From Desmodesmus armatus (lineage: Eukaryota > Chlorophyta > Chlorophyceae > Sphaeropleales > Scenedesmaceae): 64,000 bases of DNA. The stretch covers positions 682,001-746,000 of the forward strand of contig VIIQ02000002.1 of NCBI GenBank assembly GCA_007449985.2, in the 5' to 3' direction. Below, in pieces: positions 12,101-22,500 of this stretch (positions within the stretch are counted from its first letter, which is position 1; every line of letters begins with the position of its first letter). Both the position numbers and the translations under genes were made by a program. Below the pieces are notes generated by a model. That model was not told the origin of the DNA. It was given only the letters and a program-made list of their open reading frames with translations, and made no database searches.

Positions 12101-12944
12101 GGACTCTGCAAATGTGACTTCAGAGCAACCTCTTTCAAAACACTTGGCCTTGAACACAGAGCAGCCAGGTGTGTGCGGCCAGCCATGCCACACACACCGT
12201 GCTGCTGGTGCTGCTCACACTCATGCCACCCTCTGAAGGAATGCATGGTACTGCTGCCACCTGTTACTATGGTCAGCACCCAAAGACACAGTTGACAGTT
12301 TCACCCCTCACTCCTGCCCGTCAAAGCACAAGGTGGTTGCCCCCCCCCCCGCCCCTAATGTCCCACCTTTGCCTGTGCCACGAGTGCATCCTGGTCCCAC
12401 TCAAACTCCCACCCGTGCTCCTCACGCTTGCCACGTATGGGCAGCACATTTGACACAATGATCAGCCTGCGGGGCGTGACAGCATGTGGGCTCAACAGAG
12501 TCAGCACCTCAGGGGTGGACAGGTCCAGGTGCTGTATGCAGCTGCTGGTCTGCTCAAAACATAGGCTGCCACTGCCGCTACTGCTGCTGGTAGTGGTGGA
12601 AGGCAGAGGTGGTTGCCCGAAACGGACTGTTGTTGCTGGAATTACTGAGACAGAGCATGGTGTGGGTACAAAGCAGCTGCTCCGTCAACACTGTGCTGAA
12701 CAAGAAACCAAATTTAGCACCCCTGCTGGCTTGATCGCTGCCAGCGGCGGGCTGTGCTGGCATTACTGATGCCGCTGCTGGCAGCACTGTCGCACCTGCT
12801 CTTGCCCAAGCTGCTGTCCAATGACTGAGCTGATGCGCTCTGCACGGCCCCTAGGGGTGATGCCTTGTAGCTCTGGCGTGCATCACTGAACTCTGCAGCT
12901 GCCAGTGCTGCAAGGTCGTGATAGCTGCCTCCCATGGTCTTCAT
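3120..12944 (-). CDS. TPS: Class II trehalose-6-phosphate synthase/phosphatase (TPS/TPP)
   Basis: A two-domain trehalose-6-phosphate synthase-like protein in about 22 exons. The start MKTMGGSYHDLAAL (12944; alternatives 12935 or 12968) resembles the short N-terminal motif of plant class II TPS. The GT20 domain shows LIIVSNVLPIRGK (exon 12650-12365), VGSLNVEVDP, FCKQQLWPLFHY, WIHDYHLLVLP (near 10600), FLHSPFPSSEIFRT, GFHTFDYARHFLSCCSRMLG, VDDLDVFKGIELKL, TRDGMNLVPYEYV and EFVGCSPSLSGAIRVNPW. The HAD phosphatase-like domain begins with LLLLDYDGTL (near 6000) and continues with VISGRS, AAEHGFF and VGDDRSDEDMF (near 3670), ending at RNASF and TAA (3120-3122). DYDGT and GDDRSDED are both kept, so phosphatase activity is possible. 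Oddities are a low-complexity Ala/Gln insert of about 85 residues before the last HAD motif (3700-3970), and two places (near 8565 and 6932) where one base appears to be missing. Family certain; catalytic status not. Confidence 0.93.
6261..6482. repeat. Long foldback (inverted repeat) inside a TPS intron
   Basis: Arms 6261-6357 and 6375-6482 are imperfect inverted copies around a 17-nt loop. The inner 33 bp (6325-6357 against 6375-6407) pair with one non-Watson-Crick position. The outer parts also match, for example ccacctc with gaggtgg and gatgctgtt with aacagcatc. It lies within the intron 6099-6557. It could be a MITE-like element or a small-RNA hairpin precursor. Confidence 0.9.
9104..9160 (-). 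repeat. 57-bp intronic repeat, TPS copy
   Basis: This matches 61935-61991 at all but about five of 57 positions; both contain ttggctggatgcactcc and end in a ctacacacac run. On the minus strand it begins about 20 nt after a 5' splice site (the donor of the exon ending near 9180), much like the other copy in BUD22. Confidence 0.8.
10991..11043. repeat. Pentanucleotide (CACAC)n microsatellite in a TPS intron
   Basis: Ten uninterrupted 5-nt CACAC units followed by a degenerate cacag unit, between the TPS exons near 11100 and 10650. Confidence 0.95.
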
Positions 12945-13407
12945 GCTGACCTGTACTGTTGCCTGCACTGGCAGGCACCGGCAGGCTAGTTGCCAATAGA
13001 ATCAGTGATCTAGTGGTTTCAGTGAGGTACCAGCAGTTCCGATTCCCTTGGCCCTCAGGAACAGCGACGCTCAGATCACTCCGGTCGATGTGTCGCATTC
13101 AGCATTCCGTGCGTCCGGGGCAAGTCAGCTGATGCAAGCGATGAGGGATCACGCTGATGTTGACGATGAAAGCTTTACCCAGACAACAGGTTACAGTTGG
13201 TACAAAACTTGAACAGCTTTCAGGTGCAGATGACCTGCTGATGTGGGTGGGGACATCAGTGCTATCCTTGAGTCAAAAAACACCGCTTGTTTCCTTTTTG
13301 GTCCTAGGTTCGGCTCCCTTTGTGAGGAGGCTCGACCACAGGGAGGGGGATGTCCAGCCTGACACTTGTGGCGGCGACGACAGGGCACTACGACAGCCAA
13401 GGATGCA
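12945..13407. promoter_or_regulatory. Spacer between GNAT 3' end and TPS 5' end
   Basis: TPS and the GNAT gene are in tandem on the minus strand, so this 460 bp must hold the GNAT 3' untranslated region and the TPS promoter and leader. A possible GNAT polyadenylation signal is noted separately. No TATA-like or other element stands out. Confidence 0.4.
13191..13195 (-). terminator. Possible polyadenylation signal (TGTAA) for the GNAT gene
   Basis: TGTAA on the minus strand about 215 nt after the GNAT stop. TGTAA is the usual chlorophyte polyadenylation hexamer core; the five-base match alone is weak evidence. Confidence 0.4.
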
Positions 13408-15047
13408 TCATTGTCCCTCCAGGAAATCTTGCATCGCTTGAGACTCCTGCATGTCGACAATCAGCTTGTGTGCATGCCGGCCATGCCCATAGTAATCTTC
13501 AATGAGGCCATCCTGCACAGACAGCAGCACACACACATACGTCTTCACCCGGCAGTGTGGCACACAGCACCAGCTGCCGTGCTGCTGATGTACATGCACA
13601 GTGCTGGCACTACAACAGCCTTGACCCTGCCAACAAGGCAGCCAGACCCAAGATGTTCAGGGCCATGAAGGACCCTGACAAGGGCTCATTGCTTCCAACT
13701 GCCCAGGCACACCCAAAGTAACCTTCCCCCTCCCTCCCCATCCCCCACTCCACACATACAAGAACCTGGCAGTGCCTCCCAGCGCTGCCTGATGCCCCAG
13801 TGAGTGTCCGCAGCAGCCTCACCTCCACAAACCCCGCCGTCCTGTACAGCGCCAGTGCTGCAACATTGCTTACGTCGACGTGGAGCGTGGCACAGAGGAC
13901 ACGCCTCTCACGCAGCACCAGCTGCAGCACACCCTGCAACAACGCACACGCCAGGATTCTGTGAGGGGTAGCAAATTCACTCAGGGCATGTCGTGCCGTG
14001 GGGCGTCGCGCCGTGGCGTGTGTGCATATGTGTAATCTGGCTGCAGGGCATCTGAACTAAGGAGAGGTCCCGGCTGCTCGCGATTTTACAGCTTCCCTCT
14101 ATAATGTGCATTATAGATTTTCACGGTAGGCAATGCCAATCCTTTTCAGATGTGGAGTAGACTCGTAACATGCTTCATAACAACCTGTGAACATGTCATG
14201 TGGGATGCATGCAGGAGAGTCACAGATCAGCACTGGCTTGCCCTCCAGCCCACCTGCAGCAGGCGTGTGGCCAGCCCCATGCGCCGTGCCTCTGGTGCCA
14301 CTGCCAGCTTGTTGATGTGCGCTGTCACACTGTTGACTTGAACCACAATGTAGCCCTGCACCACACCAACACTGCTGCTGCCATCAGGCTGCGGCGGCCT
14401 CTGTTGATGCTGCTGCTGCTGCTGGGGCCGTTGCTGCTGGGCTGGCTGGGTGGCAGTCAAATCTGCACCATTTGTGGAACCAGGCTTGTGCTGCGGGCAA
14501 ATGGACGGACAGGGGTGGGCTACACCAGCTGCTGGGTTGCACAGCGGCAGTGCATGCAGACGGCCAGCGCAGAACTGCAAGTTGAATTGATGGGGTGCGG
14601 CCACATGCACATTACTCGGGGCTGTCTTGGGGCTGTCTGCGCACAGCAATTCTGGGCAGGAGCATGTGATCCACACAGTTGCAGCTGCACACACGTTCCG
14701 GGCGCCAGGGTGTGCATCCTCACCTCCAGAATCACGTACAGGCAGTAGGTATTGCGCTTCTTCAGCTGCTCCTCAAACATGCCACCTGTGTGACAGCAGA
14801 ACATACATAAGGCTGATGTATGTTGGGATTTTCAACAACAGGCACAATTGCCCTGGCTGCCTGTCACTTTTGGCACCAGCAGACACCCACCCCTCCAGCC
14901 ATCACTCTTAGCAAACAGCCTCTTCTCAAGCTGCTGTATCTGCTGCAAGTGGCTTGCATCGTTGATTATTTCGACATCTGGCTGCCCACTAGAGCTGCCT
15001 GCTGCCTTTGCCACCTGCTTTGATCTGCTGCCCTCACGGAAGCACAA
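13408..15047 (-). CDS. GNAT-family N-acetyltransferase
   Basis: Five exons join in phase: 15047-14891, 14785-14724, 14490-14254, 13933-13823 and 13512-13408, giving 223 residues. The order fits a GCN5-related acetyltransferase: LEKRLFAKSDGW and EEQLKKRNTYCLYV near the start; GYIVVQV (beta 4) then HINKLAVAPEARRMGLATRLL, where RRMGLA is the acetyl-CoA pyrophosphate loop (motif A); HVDVSNVAALALYRTAGF (motif B); and a final DYYGHGRHAHKLIVDM resembling the acceptor-side end of RimI/Naa-type enzymes. A Gln/Pro-rich insert of about 30 residues precedes motif A. The likely substrate is a protein N-terminus or lysine, but this cannot be told from sequence. No clear transit peptide. It is head-to-head with the iPGM-like gene. 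Confidence 0.85.
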
Positions 15048-15378
15048 GAGTCTGTGTGTGGGGAGAGCCAGGATGTGTGGAATGGGTTAGAATGGTCACG
15101 GTCGTGGCTTAGTAACTGGTTTATGTATCATAAGCACTCGATCCATGGTTGTTATCAGGGAACTGAGTAATAACAAGGGTACAAGTGAGATACAGTGGTG
15201 GCACTACCCGGAACCCTTGTACCCTTGCTTGTACATGGAAAGGTTCTTGGTTGCAAATTTTTTTGTTGCGAAGTCACTCCCGTCACAGCTGTCCAGGTCA
15301 CAAGAAAGCACACCTAACCTAAGATCACTTCCCCTTGCAACTGTCCTAAGGGTGTGGAGAGAGCATAAGCCAACCATG
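15048..15378. promoter_or_regulatory. Bidirectional promoter interval, GNAT / iPGM-like
   Basis: These 331 bp separate divergent start codons (GNAT 15047 minus, iPGM-like 15379 plus). The plus-strand frame stays open upstream to 15145, but the chosen ATG (MPQPRQRIVF) begins the conserved-looking part. No defined motif is recognised. Confidence 0.45.
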
Positions 15379-17436
15379 CCACAGCCTAGACAACGCATCG
15401 TGTTTTGCGACTGTTTGGATTGCGTCCAGCAGCCTCCCACCACTGATGTGCAGTCCAGCCAATCCCCAGCCAACGAAGCAGCAGCACGGCAGGAGCCACC
15501 ACCAAAGTGCCTCCTGTTTGTTCTGTCAGGGGTGCTGCTGCCCCGTGCAGATGAGCAGACCCCTGCAGCAGCGACAGTCCTAGATGCCTGCAACTTGCCC
15601 CACCTCAACAGGGCTGCAGCGCAGGGCAACCTGTCTCTGGTGACACTGCGGCAGGGTGCAGCCACTGGTGTGTGTCAGCTGGTCTTGATCCGTAATTCAG
15701 CAACCTCGGGCTTGGAGCTTTGTAGGCTGACTCAGCTGCTGTGTTTGTTTGCTGCAGACTCCTGCACAGAGCTTGCCCAGATCTTCTGCACATTCCAGGT
15801 AGCACCTCATTCAGGCCCAGACACACTGTGCGCCTGCAACCTGGGTGTTCAAATGCAGACAGCTGTCTGCGCACAGAACACATCACGCGAACCCAACTGG
15901 AGCATTACTTTTGCTGACAGCGGGTCATGGGTTGTGCTGTTGCAGGAGCGTCAGGAGGGCAACACCCCGGTCACTATGGCCGACAGGTGTGCTTGCTGCC
16001 CAGCCATGGAGTTTACAGCATCAACAGCATTGCACATTGATGATGACAGCATCTTTTCAAGTCCTCAGTCATGCCCAGCATCTCCCACAGCCAAGGCAGT
16101 ATGACCTCTTTAGCAGGAAATTTCCAGCCATTACAAAACATGTTGAGTCCATGTATCAGGGGTGTGTTGTGTGCCTGCTGTGCAGGTTCAAGGGCATGGT
16201 GGCAAGCTTCAGCAGCAACAGCACGGCAGCACAGGAGCTAGCAGCCTCACTCGGCATGCGGCCCAGCAGCATACTGGAGCGCCTTGCCAGTTGGGGTTCT
16301 GCTGAGGGTGATGAGTCAGGCATCATGGACACTGCTGGCCTGGACCCACAGCTCACAGGGCCTGGCAGGGCCAAGCACGGCAGTGCTGGTGGCGCTGGTG
16401 GTGGAAGTGGTGCTGGCAGCAGCAGCAGCAGTGGTGGTGAGGATGTGTCAGGTGCTGTCAGCAGGGGGCTGCCAGACCCAGCAGAGGCAGCACGGCGCAT
16501 CTTGCAGGAGCTAGGTGAGACACAGCTGGCTGTAAGGTGCCTGGTTGACAATGTTTGTGTGCTGGTGCTATGCTGTCTTGGGCTGTGCTGTGCATCATTG
16601 AACGTTCTGTTGCGTGTCCATTTTGCATGAATGGGGGTGACAGTGGGACACCTGTTTGTCAGCATCAGCATCTCCTGGCGTCTGACAGAGCAGTCATCCC
16701 AAATTTTGCCAACCTTTCGGCAATGTTGACGACAGCATGCTAGCTTTGGCTCTCTCATCGTGCTGCTGAGCATTCTTGCTCAGAGTGTGCAATTCAGTGC
16801 GTGTCACACCAAGTCTGGTTGGCGTCTGCCGCCGTTCGCCATGCTGCAGGCTTGCAGCAGGCAGATGCAGGCCTGGATTTGCTGACAGTGCACCTCGACC
16901 TACCCACCCTACTGCAGCAGCAGCAGCAGGGCACCCAGCAGGATGCGGCTGGCAGCTCAGGTGGCAGCAGCACAGCAAAGGCGCCTGCAGCAGCAGCCGC
17001 ACTCAGCTGGGTGGACAAGACGCTGCGCTACCTCAACAACAGCAGCGCCTTCAAGGACGCAGTCCTGCTCACCGTGTTGGCAACACCAGGCAGCAGCCAG
17101 CAACCAGGAGCCATACCTATGCTGGCAGCAGCAGGGGGGGCTGAGCTGAGCCTGCGGGTGGGCGCAGCAGCACCAGAACAGCAGCAGCAGGGGGAGCGCA
17201 GGGTGCTGCGGCCAATGCAAAGTTGTGAGCAGCTGTCAGGCAAGCCTCTGGCAGTCAGCCAGCAGCGGGCCATACTGTGCTTGCGGCGGCTGCCCGGAGT
17301 TATCCGGAGGGATGGGTGCACCAGGTTCAGCCTGAGTGACTGCTGTAGCAGCAGTGGGAGCTTGGCCCTGTTGGCTGATAGGCTGTTGCCAGAGATTGCG
17401 TACAAGCTTGGGAGGGCACCCAAGTATGGAGCCTAG
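15379..17436 (+). CDS. Cofactor-independent phosphoglycerate-mutase-like (alkaline phosphatase superfamily) protein
   Basis: Four exons join exactly in phase (15379-15798, 15946-15986, 16186-16514, 16850-17436), giving 458 residues. Cues are a hydrophobic strand LLFVLSGVLLP followed by LDACNLPHLNRAAAQGNLSL, which resembles the start of archaeal-type iPGM/metalloenzyme domains (VLDG... TPNLDRLAAEG); MADRFKGMVASFSSNSTAAQELAASLGM, formed across two splice sites; and LDLLTVHLDLPT with LSWVDKTLRYL and an AYKLGRAPKYGA end that resembles plant proteins annotated as iPGM. Gly/Ser-rich and Gln/Ala-rich stretches interrupt the middle. The first-strand Asp-Gly that binds metal in true iPGM reads SGV here, so catalysis is doubtful. 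No obvious organelle signal. Confidence 0.6.
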
Positions 17437-18220
17437 GAACGTACAGCCCCAGCATCGATCCTAGGGAGGATTCTGAAAGTGCCCCCCCCCCCCCCCCCCC
17501 GGTAACAGCAAGGCCGTTGTGTATGATGTCAAGCGGCATTGTTGCGGAGATGTGCCATGGGCCTTGATTTGTCAAGCCACCCACAATGCCATATGCATCT
17601 CATTCCCCAAACACAACACGCCAGGCTGCAATCTTCATGATTGCTGAATGCACCATGCAATGCCGTAGTCACATCACTGTGCAAATATCATGATGCAGCA
17701 GTATCTTGAGCCAACTGAAGACACCAGCTCATGGGTCATCTTGTCCACATGAGCCAGTGCAGTTGGACTTGAGTACACGCTGTGCATCATCACGCTTTTA
17801 TAGTACACGCCAATCCCATGCCTAAAGGACTGTCTCCCAGCCATTGAGGACAGGGCGTACTGTGGGGTGACAGCAGCTTGTAGGACGGACCTGGTTGTCC
17901 CGGCGGTTCAGCGGTCCATGCTGGTTAGTCAGACGGTTGAGCCGTGCCGAAACGCTGATAGTGAAATTCACATGTTTCACAAATGCAGCATCTGTTCCAT
18001 AGTCTGAGCATTGAGAGGCGCGCAAGACACACAACAGCGCGGGAAACACCTCCAGTGTTGCTGACAGTTCCTCCAAGATGCGATGCGAGATGGGCACTTG
18101 AGCTTTAAACCAAACAGTACATTTGTAGCAGTCAACGCATGCAGGCGACATGGGTTAAGTAAAGCGGTCGGGGCGGGAGCTAGCGGCTGGCCCCAAGGAT
18201 CCTCCAGCCTCGCTGGAACG
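17437..18220. other. Intergenic region, 3' of iPGM-like and promoter of GH5
   Basis: It contains a poly-C run of about 20 nt (17483-17502) soon after the iPGM-like stop. A long minus-strand open frame crosses 17977-19107, but it lies opposite well-supported GH5 exons and has no recognisable motif, so it is treated as a shadow. The GH5 promoter must lie here; no element is identified. Confidence 0.5.
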
Positions 18221-19543
18221 ATGCAAACACTACCTATTTTGATCTTTTTCATGATCAGTGGCGTCATCTCCACCCAAGGTTGGTTGTTGCTCCCACATCG
18301 ACGCTCCAGCAGCAGACTCAATGAGTGATACAGTTGCATGCTGTGGTCCAGCAGTGTAGCTTCAGCTTGTGTGGCTGCTCTGCTGCTGCAGCTGCTCGTC
18401 AAGCACAAGACCAAGCAGTAAATGTCCATGATCAGGCTATCACCAGCATCCGTCAGACCCAGCTGGGATCCAAAACCCTTCCCACAGTGCAGCCAGGCTG
18501 CACTGTCATGTTTCTTCCTGGTCAGTGGTGTCTGCTGCACCCTTCGCCCTTTGTGAAGGGGTGCTGCACCCCAGGCCACGCCTGCACAGCAGACGCCTCC
18601 TCCATCACAGGCCGCACCTGCAGGCCAGTTGACAAACCAGACCTGCTGTACACCTTTGACCAAGCAGCCAAGGGTGGCTGCGACCTGTTCGTTGATGTTG
18701 GTGGGCAGTGTGGTGGGACAGGGTTTGAGTGTTACAAGCACAACAGGTGCGACCAGTTTGGGCCCTGGTCTGGTGCCTGCTGCCCCAATGGCTACAGCTG
18801 CCAGCCTGCAGGCCAGGACTTCAGGCTGTGGAGCTGCAGGGTGAACGTGCAGGATGCAGCACCTGGTGAGACTGGGACACATACGCCACTGGGACCAGCT
18901 GAGTCCAGCAGCAAAGAGGCAGGGGGACGGAGTGGAGTGAGCGATGCAGGAGTGGAGGCAGCAGTCACAATGGGCAGCTAAGGACAGCACGCATCCCGGC
19001 AGTGGCAGTGGCGATAGCATATGAAAGTGATGTCCATGATCGCGCTCCATGCAAATTTCTGTCGTAGCCATACTGTTGAACACATGACATACCACATGAC
19101 AGAGCACACATAAAATGTTTTGTGCTGTGTTTCAAACGCACCCAAACCTGCCCCAGTGGACATGTCCCAGGAGGTGCTGCAGTACCCTCCCAGGCCCATG
19201 CCGCCAGGTTCATGCACATGCCGCCATGACATGAACAAGACACGCATACCCATGGACTGCCCCAGCCCCTGGTCCAATGTGGCAGGCACAAGCATGGTGA
19301 GGGAACACACGCAGGCCAGCTTGGCACCAGAGCCAACCTTATCGCATGGAGCAGCTCCGTCGTGCAGCAGCGGCAGCAGCAGCCGCCTCTGCCGCAAGAG
19401 TGACAGGGGGGGGAAGGAGCAGGAGCAGCTGCTGTTGCTGCACAAACAAGCAGCATCAGCTCACACAGCTGTGATGGCAGCAGTGCACAGTGCAGCTCAC
19501 AGCATCTGTGGGGCGCTGCATAAGCACCCATTTGGGCAGTTGT

Positions 19544-19581
<38 letters not shown>

Positions 19582-22500
19582 CAAGCCAACGACGTGCACC
19601 AGCAACAGCTGCTGTTGCAGCAGGCAGAGACATGTATGCTGTTGTGGTATTCTTGGCTTTGGTCGCGCAGCTTGTCGTTACTCTGATGCGGGCGTACAGG
19701 TAGGGGCAGCCAACCTCCTTATTGTCGCTGCTGCTGTTGCTGCTGCAGGTGCCTCCTGCTCTCAAGCTGGCTCCTGGTGGCTTGCTGCTGCAGGAGGGCA
19801 CCGACAAGCCTGTTGTGCTGAGGGGCATAAACTGGTTTGGCTGGTCTGTGGGGAGCTTCAATTTTGACGGCATGTGGGTGCGTGTGGACCCACAGCTAGT
19901 GCCCCGGCCGCGTGCAATAGCTGCTGCATTGGAGGGCTGCCCGCAGCCCGCATTGACTGCGGGTAGGTAATGGGGCTGCTGGACACCTGTCTTTGGGTCC
20001 AGCAGCCCCATGACCCACCCGTCTTACGCAGCCTTCCGATGCAGCAGCAATTGCACGCGGCCGAGACATGCTTGGCAGCAGCCTTGACAGCAGCCACAGC
20101 AGCAGCTGCACTTGAGTTGTTGTGCAGTGCACGCCCACTGGGCTCTGCCCCATGTGCCTGGCAATTCTGCCCCAACCACCCCTTACTTATGGGGATACTC
20201 CCAGAACCATAGCGGCATCTGTCATCTAGCCCAACCCGATGATGTCATCCTGCCCCACCTGCTGTGCAGGCCTACTGTGATGACAACAACACCGATCAGG
20301 AACCCCCCTGCAAGCAGGACGGTGACATTCCCCCCTGGAAGTACCCCTCAGCAGCCATTGGGGGCCCGGCACAGGAAAGGCTGGGCTTCAGCTTCTGGTA
20401 AGGGGGCAGGGGCCAGCAGCAAATTGCACCAGCTGGGGCAGCAGCAGAAGCGTACCTCAGCATGCATTAGTGGGTGGCGGCTCATTGACGTAAACGGCAG
20501 CACGTGTTTCCATGTGGCAACATGTGCTGCAGCATGCGCAGTGGAAGACCAAGAGAGGTTCAAGCGTGCACAAAGTGCGCCAAACGCTTCCAGCAACATG
20601 TGTACAAGTAGTCTGGGCGGCGGCATGTGTCTCCACATCCCATGCACTGTAAGCAGTTGCGGGTGACATGGGACAACACCTGCTGCATGCTGTTGCTGTG
20701 TGCCTGTGGTACCTCTGCTGCAGGGGCAAGCGCAGCATGACCAACGACTTTGCCATGGTGGTGAGACACTGCTGACGTGCACTCGCTCGCTTCAAAGCCG
20801 TATGTCTCTGGCTGAATGCATAAGTGCAAAGCAAGGCAGCATTGCCCTTGCTGCGCATCAAAGCTGTATGCCTCTGGCTGAATTCATCAGTGCAAAGTGA
20901 GGGAGCATTGCCCCCCCCCCCTAAACAACTATCGCCACCAAGTGCTCTGCTGTGTTGCGCAGGTGTACCGCATCAAGCTGCTGGGGTTCAATGCCATCAG
21001 GGTGCAGTTCAAGTGAGCAGTCAGTCACTGACGGTCAGGACTTTCAGGGCAGCAATCATGATGGCTGGGTGCAAGCCACACTATGGCATAGCTGAATATC
21101 TGTGACACCTGTCGTGATCATCACGATAGTATCAGTGATCCATGGATGTTGCGAGTCCCTGATAGCTGATGTGATGCCCACTGCAGTGACAGCAGGCACT
21201 GGCACAGCAATGCTGTTTGGCAACCTTGCTTCGTGCATGTCATGCTAATTGTTTGTGTGCATACAGGTTTAGTGACCTGAACCAGGACATTCCAGAGCCC
21301 AAGAACAACGATCCAGAGTTCTTCCCCTGCATGGTAAGCAACAGCAGCACACTCTCCAGCAGACACACACACCATGTTATTCATGACAGCTGTTGTCAAC
21401 AGGACAACTCAGTTTAGTTGGCCTGCCCAACTGGCAGTGCTTGCACCAGCACTGGTAGCTCGCTGGTCCTAAGTGCACAAGGCTGGTTCAGCCCTGATAG
21501 TGCTGTTTGCACCCTTGCCAACTGCTGCAGTTGGACACGGACGACTACATTGCTGTTATGAAGACGCTGGACCCCTTGCTGGCTCAAGGGCTGGGGCCCT
21601 CATTTAACCTGGAGGCCCTCAAGCCATTCATACCTGTATACAGGGGCATGCGGCACCCGCCACCCAAGACAGGCAGCCCTGAGTGTGACAAGCCCTGGTC
21701 AGCTCCCTTCCTCAGCAACTACACGTCAGGGAGGGGCCAGCGGCTGAGGCTGACGATGTGCAACTGGTACCTCCCCCAGGGACCTGGGGTGCCGGCGATC
21801 TACAGGTCAGCTTGCCATGTTGACAATCGACGGCAGTGATACGTTTTTGCTGCGGTGCAGCTGTAAACGTCACAGGGCCACTGTTGAAGCCAGCCTGAGC
21901 AGGATCAACAGAAGTAATGCAGTACTCCTCCAAAGCTCAAATGGTGTGATGTGTGTGGTCCATGTTGCAGGTTTGTGTGGCAGTTGCAGTACTTGGTGTC
22001 TCAGGGTTTGTACGTGCTGCTGGATTTCAGCAGCACCAGGGATGCAGAGCCCAACGTTGCAGAGCCCAACATGTTGGCACAGAACTGGGGCAACTTCTGG
22101 CGCATCCTGGCTGACATCCCTGGCTACAACACCCTGCTCAGGGGGAGGATAGTGCCAGACCTGGTAAACGAGCCCAGGTGAGGGACATTGGCACTGTGCC
22201 GTGTGACAAAAGCCCAATGTGCTTGTGCCTCAAAACCTGCCCACCATGCTGCTGCAAAGCTGTCTGCAGCTGGGCTGACTGTGTGAACTCCTGGGCGATG
22301 TGGTGTGCGTTGAGGGGTCCTTGCAGTATGTTGCTCCCGGGCCCAGCCCGGCTGTGGCACTGGCTACACGCACCAGTCTACAGTGGATTGCCCCGGCTTG
22401 CAAGCAGCCTGATGGGTGCCGAATGGATGCCAGCTGTTTTCTGTGTTGGGCAAACTATGTGGCTACAAAGCATGCGTCAGCTTCGACTGCTCATCTCAAA

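Noticed and set aside
11603..12295. Plus-strand open frame of 230 codons
   Set aside because: It overlaps the TPS exon encoding VGSLNVEVDP on the other strand.
17483..17502. Poly-C run after the iPGM-like stop considered as a terminator
   Set aside because: Nuclear algal genes end by polyadenylation; the run is one of many homopolymers in the window.
17977..19107. Minus-strand open frame of 376 codons opposite the GH5 5' exons
   Set aside because: It overlaps a plus-strand signal peptide and Cys-rich modules with in-phase splice sites; its own protein has no family motif. GC-rich codon bias often leaves the opposite strand open.
18965..20011. Minus-strand open frame of 348 codons
   Set aside because: It lies opposite GH5 exon 19749-19877, which carries the unmistakable RGINWFGW motif; Ala/Cys-rich composition and no motifs.
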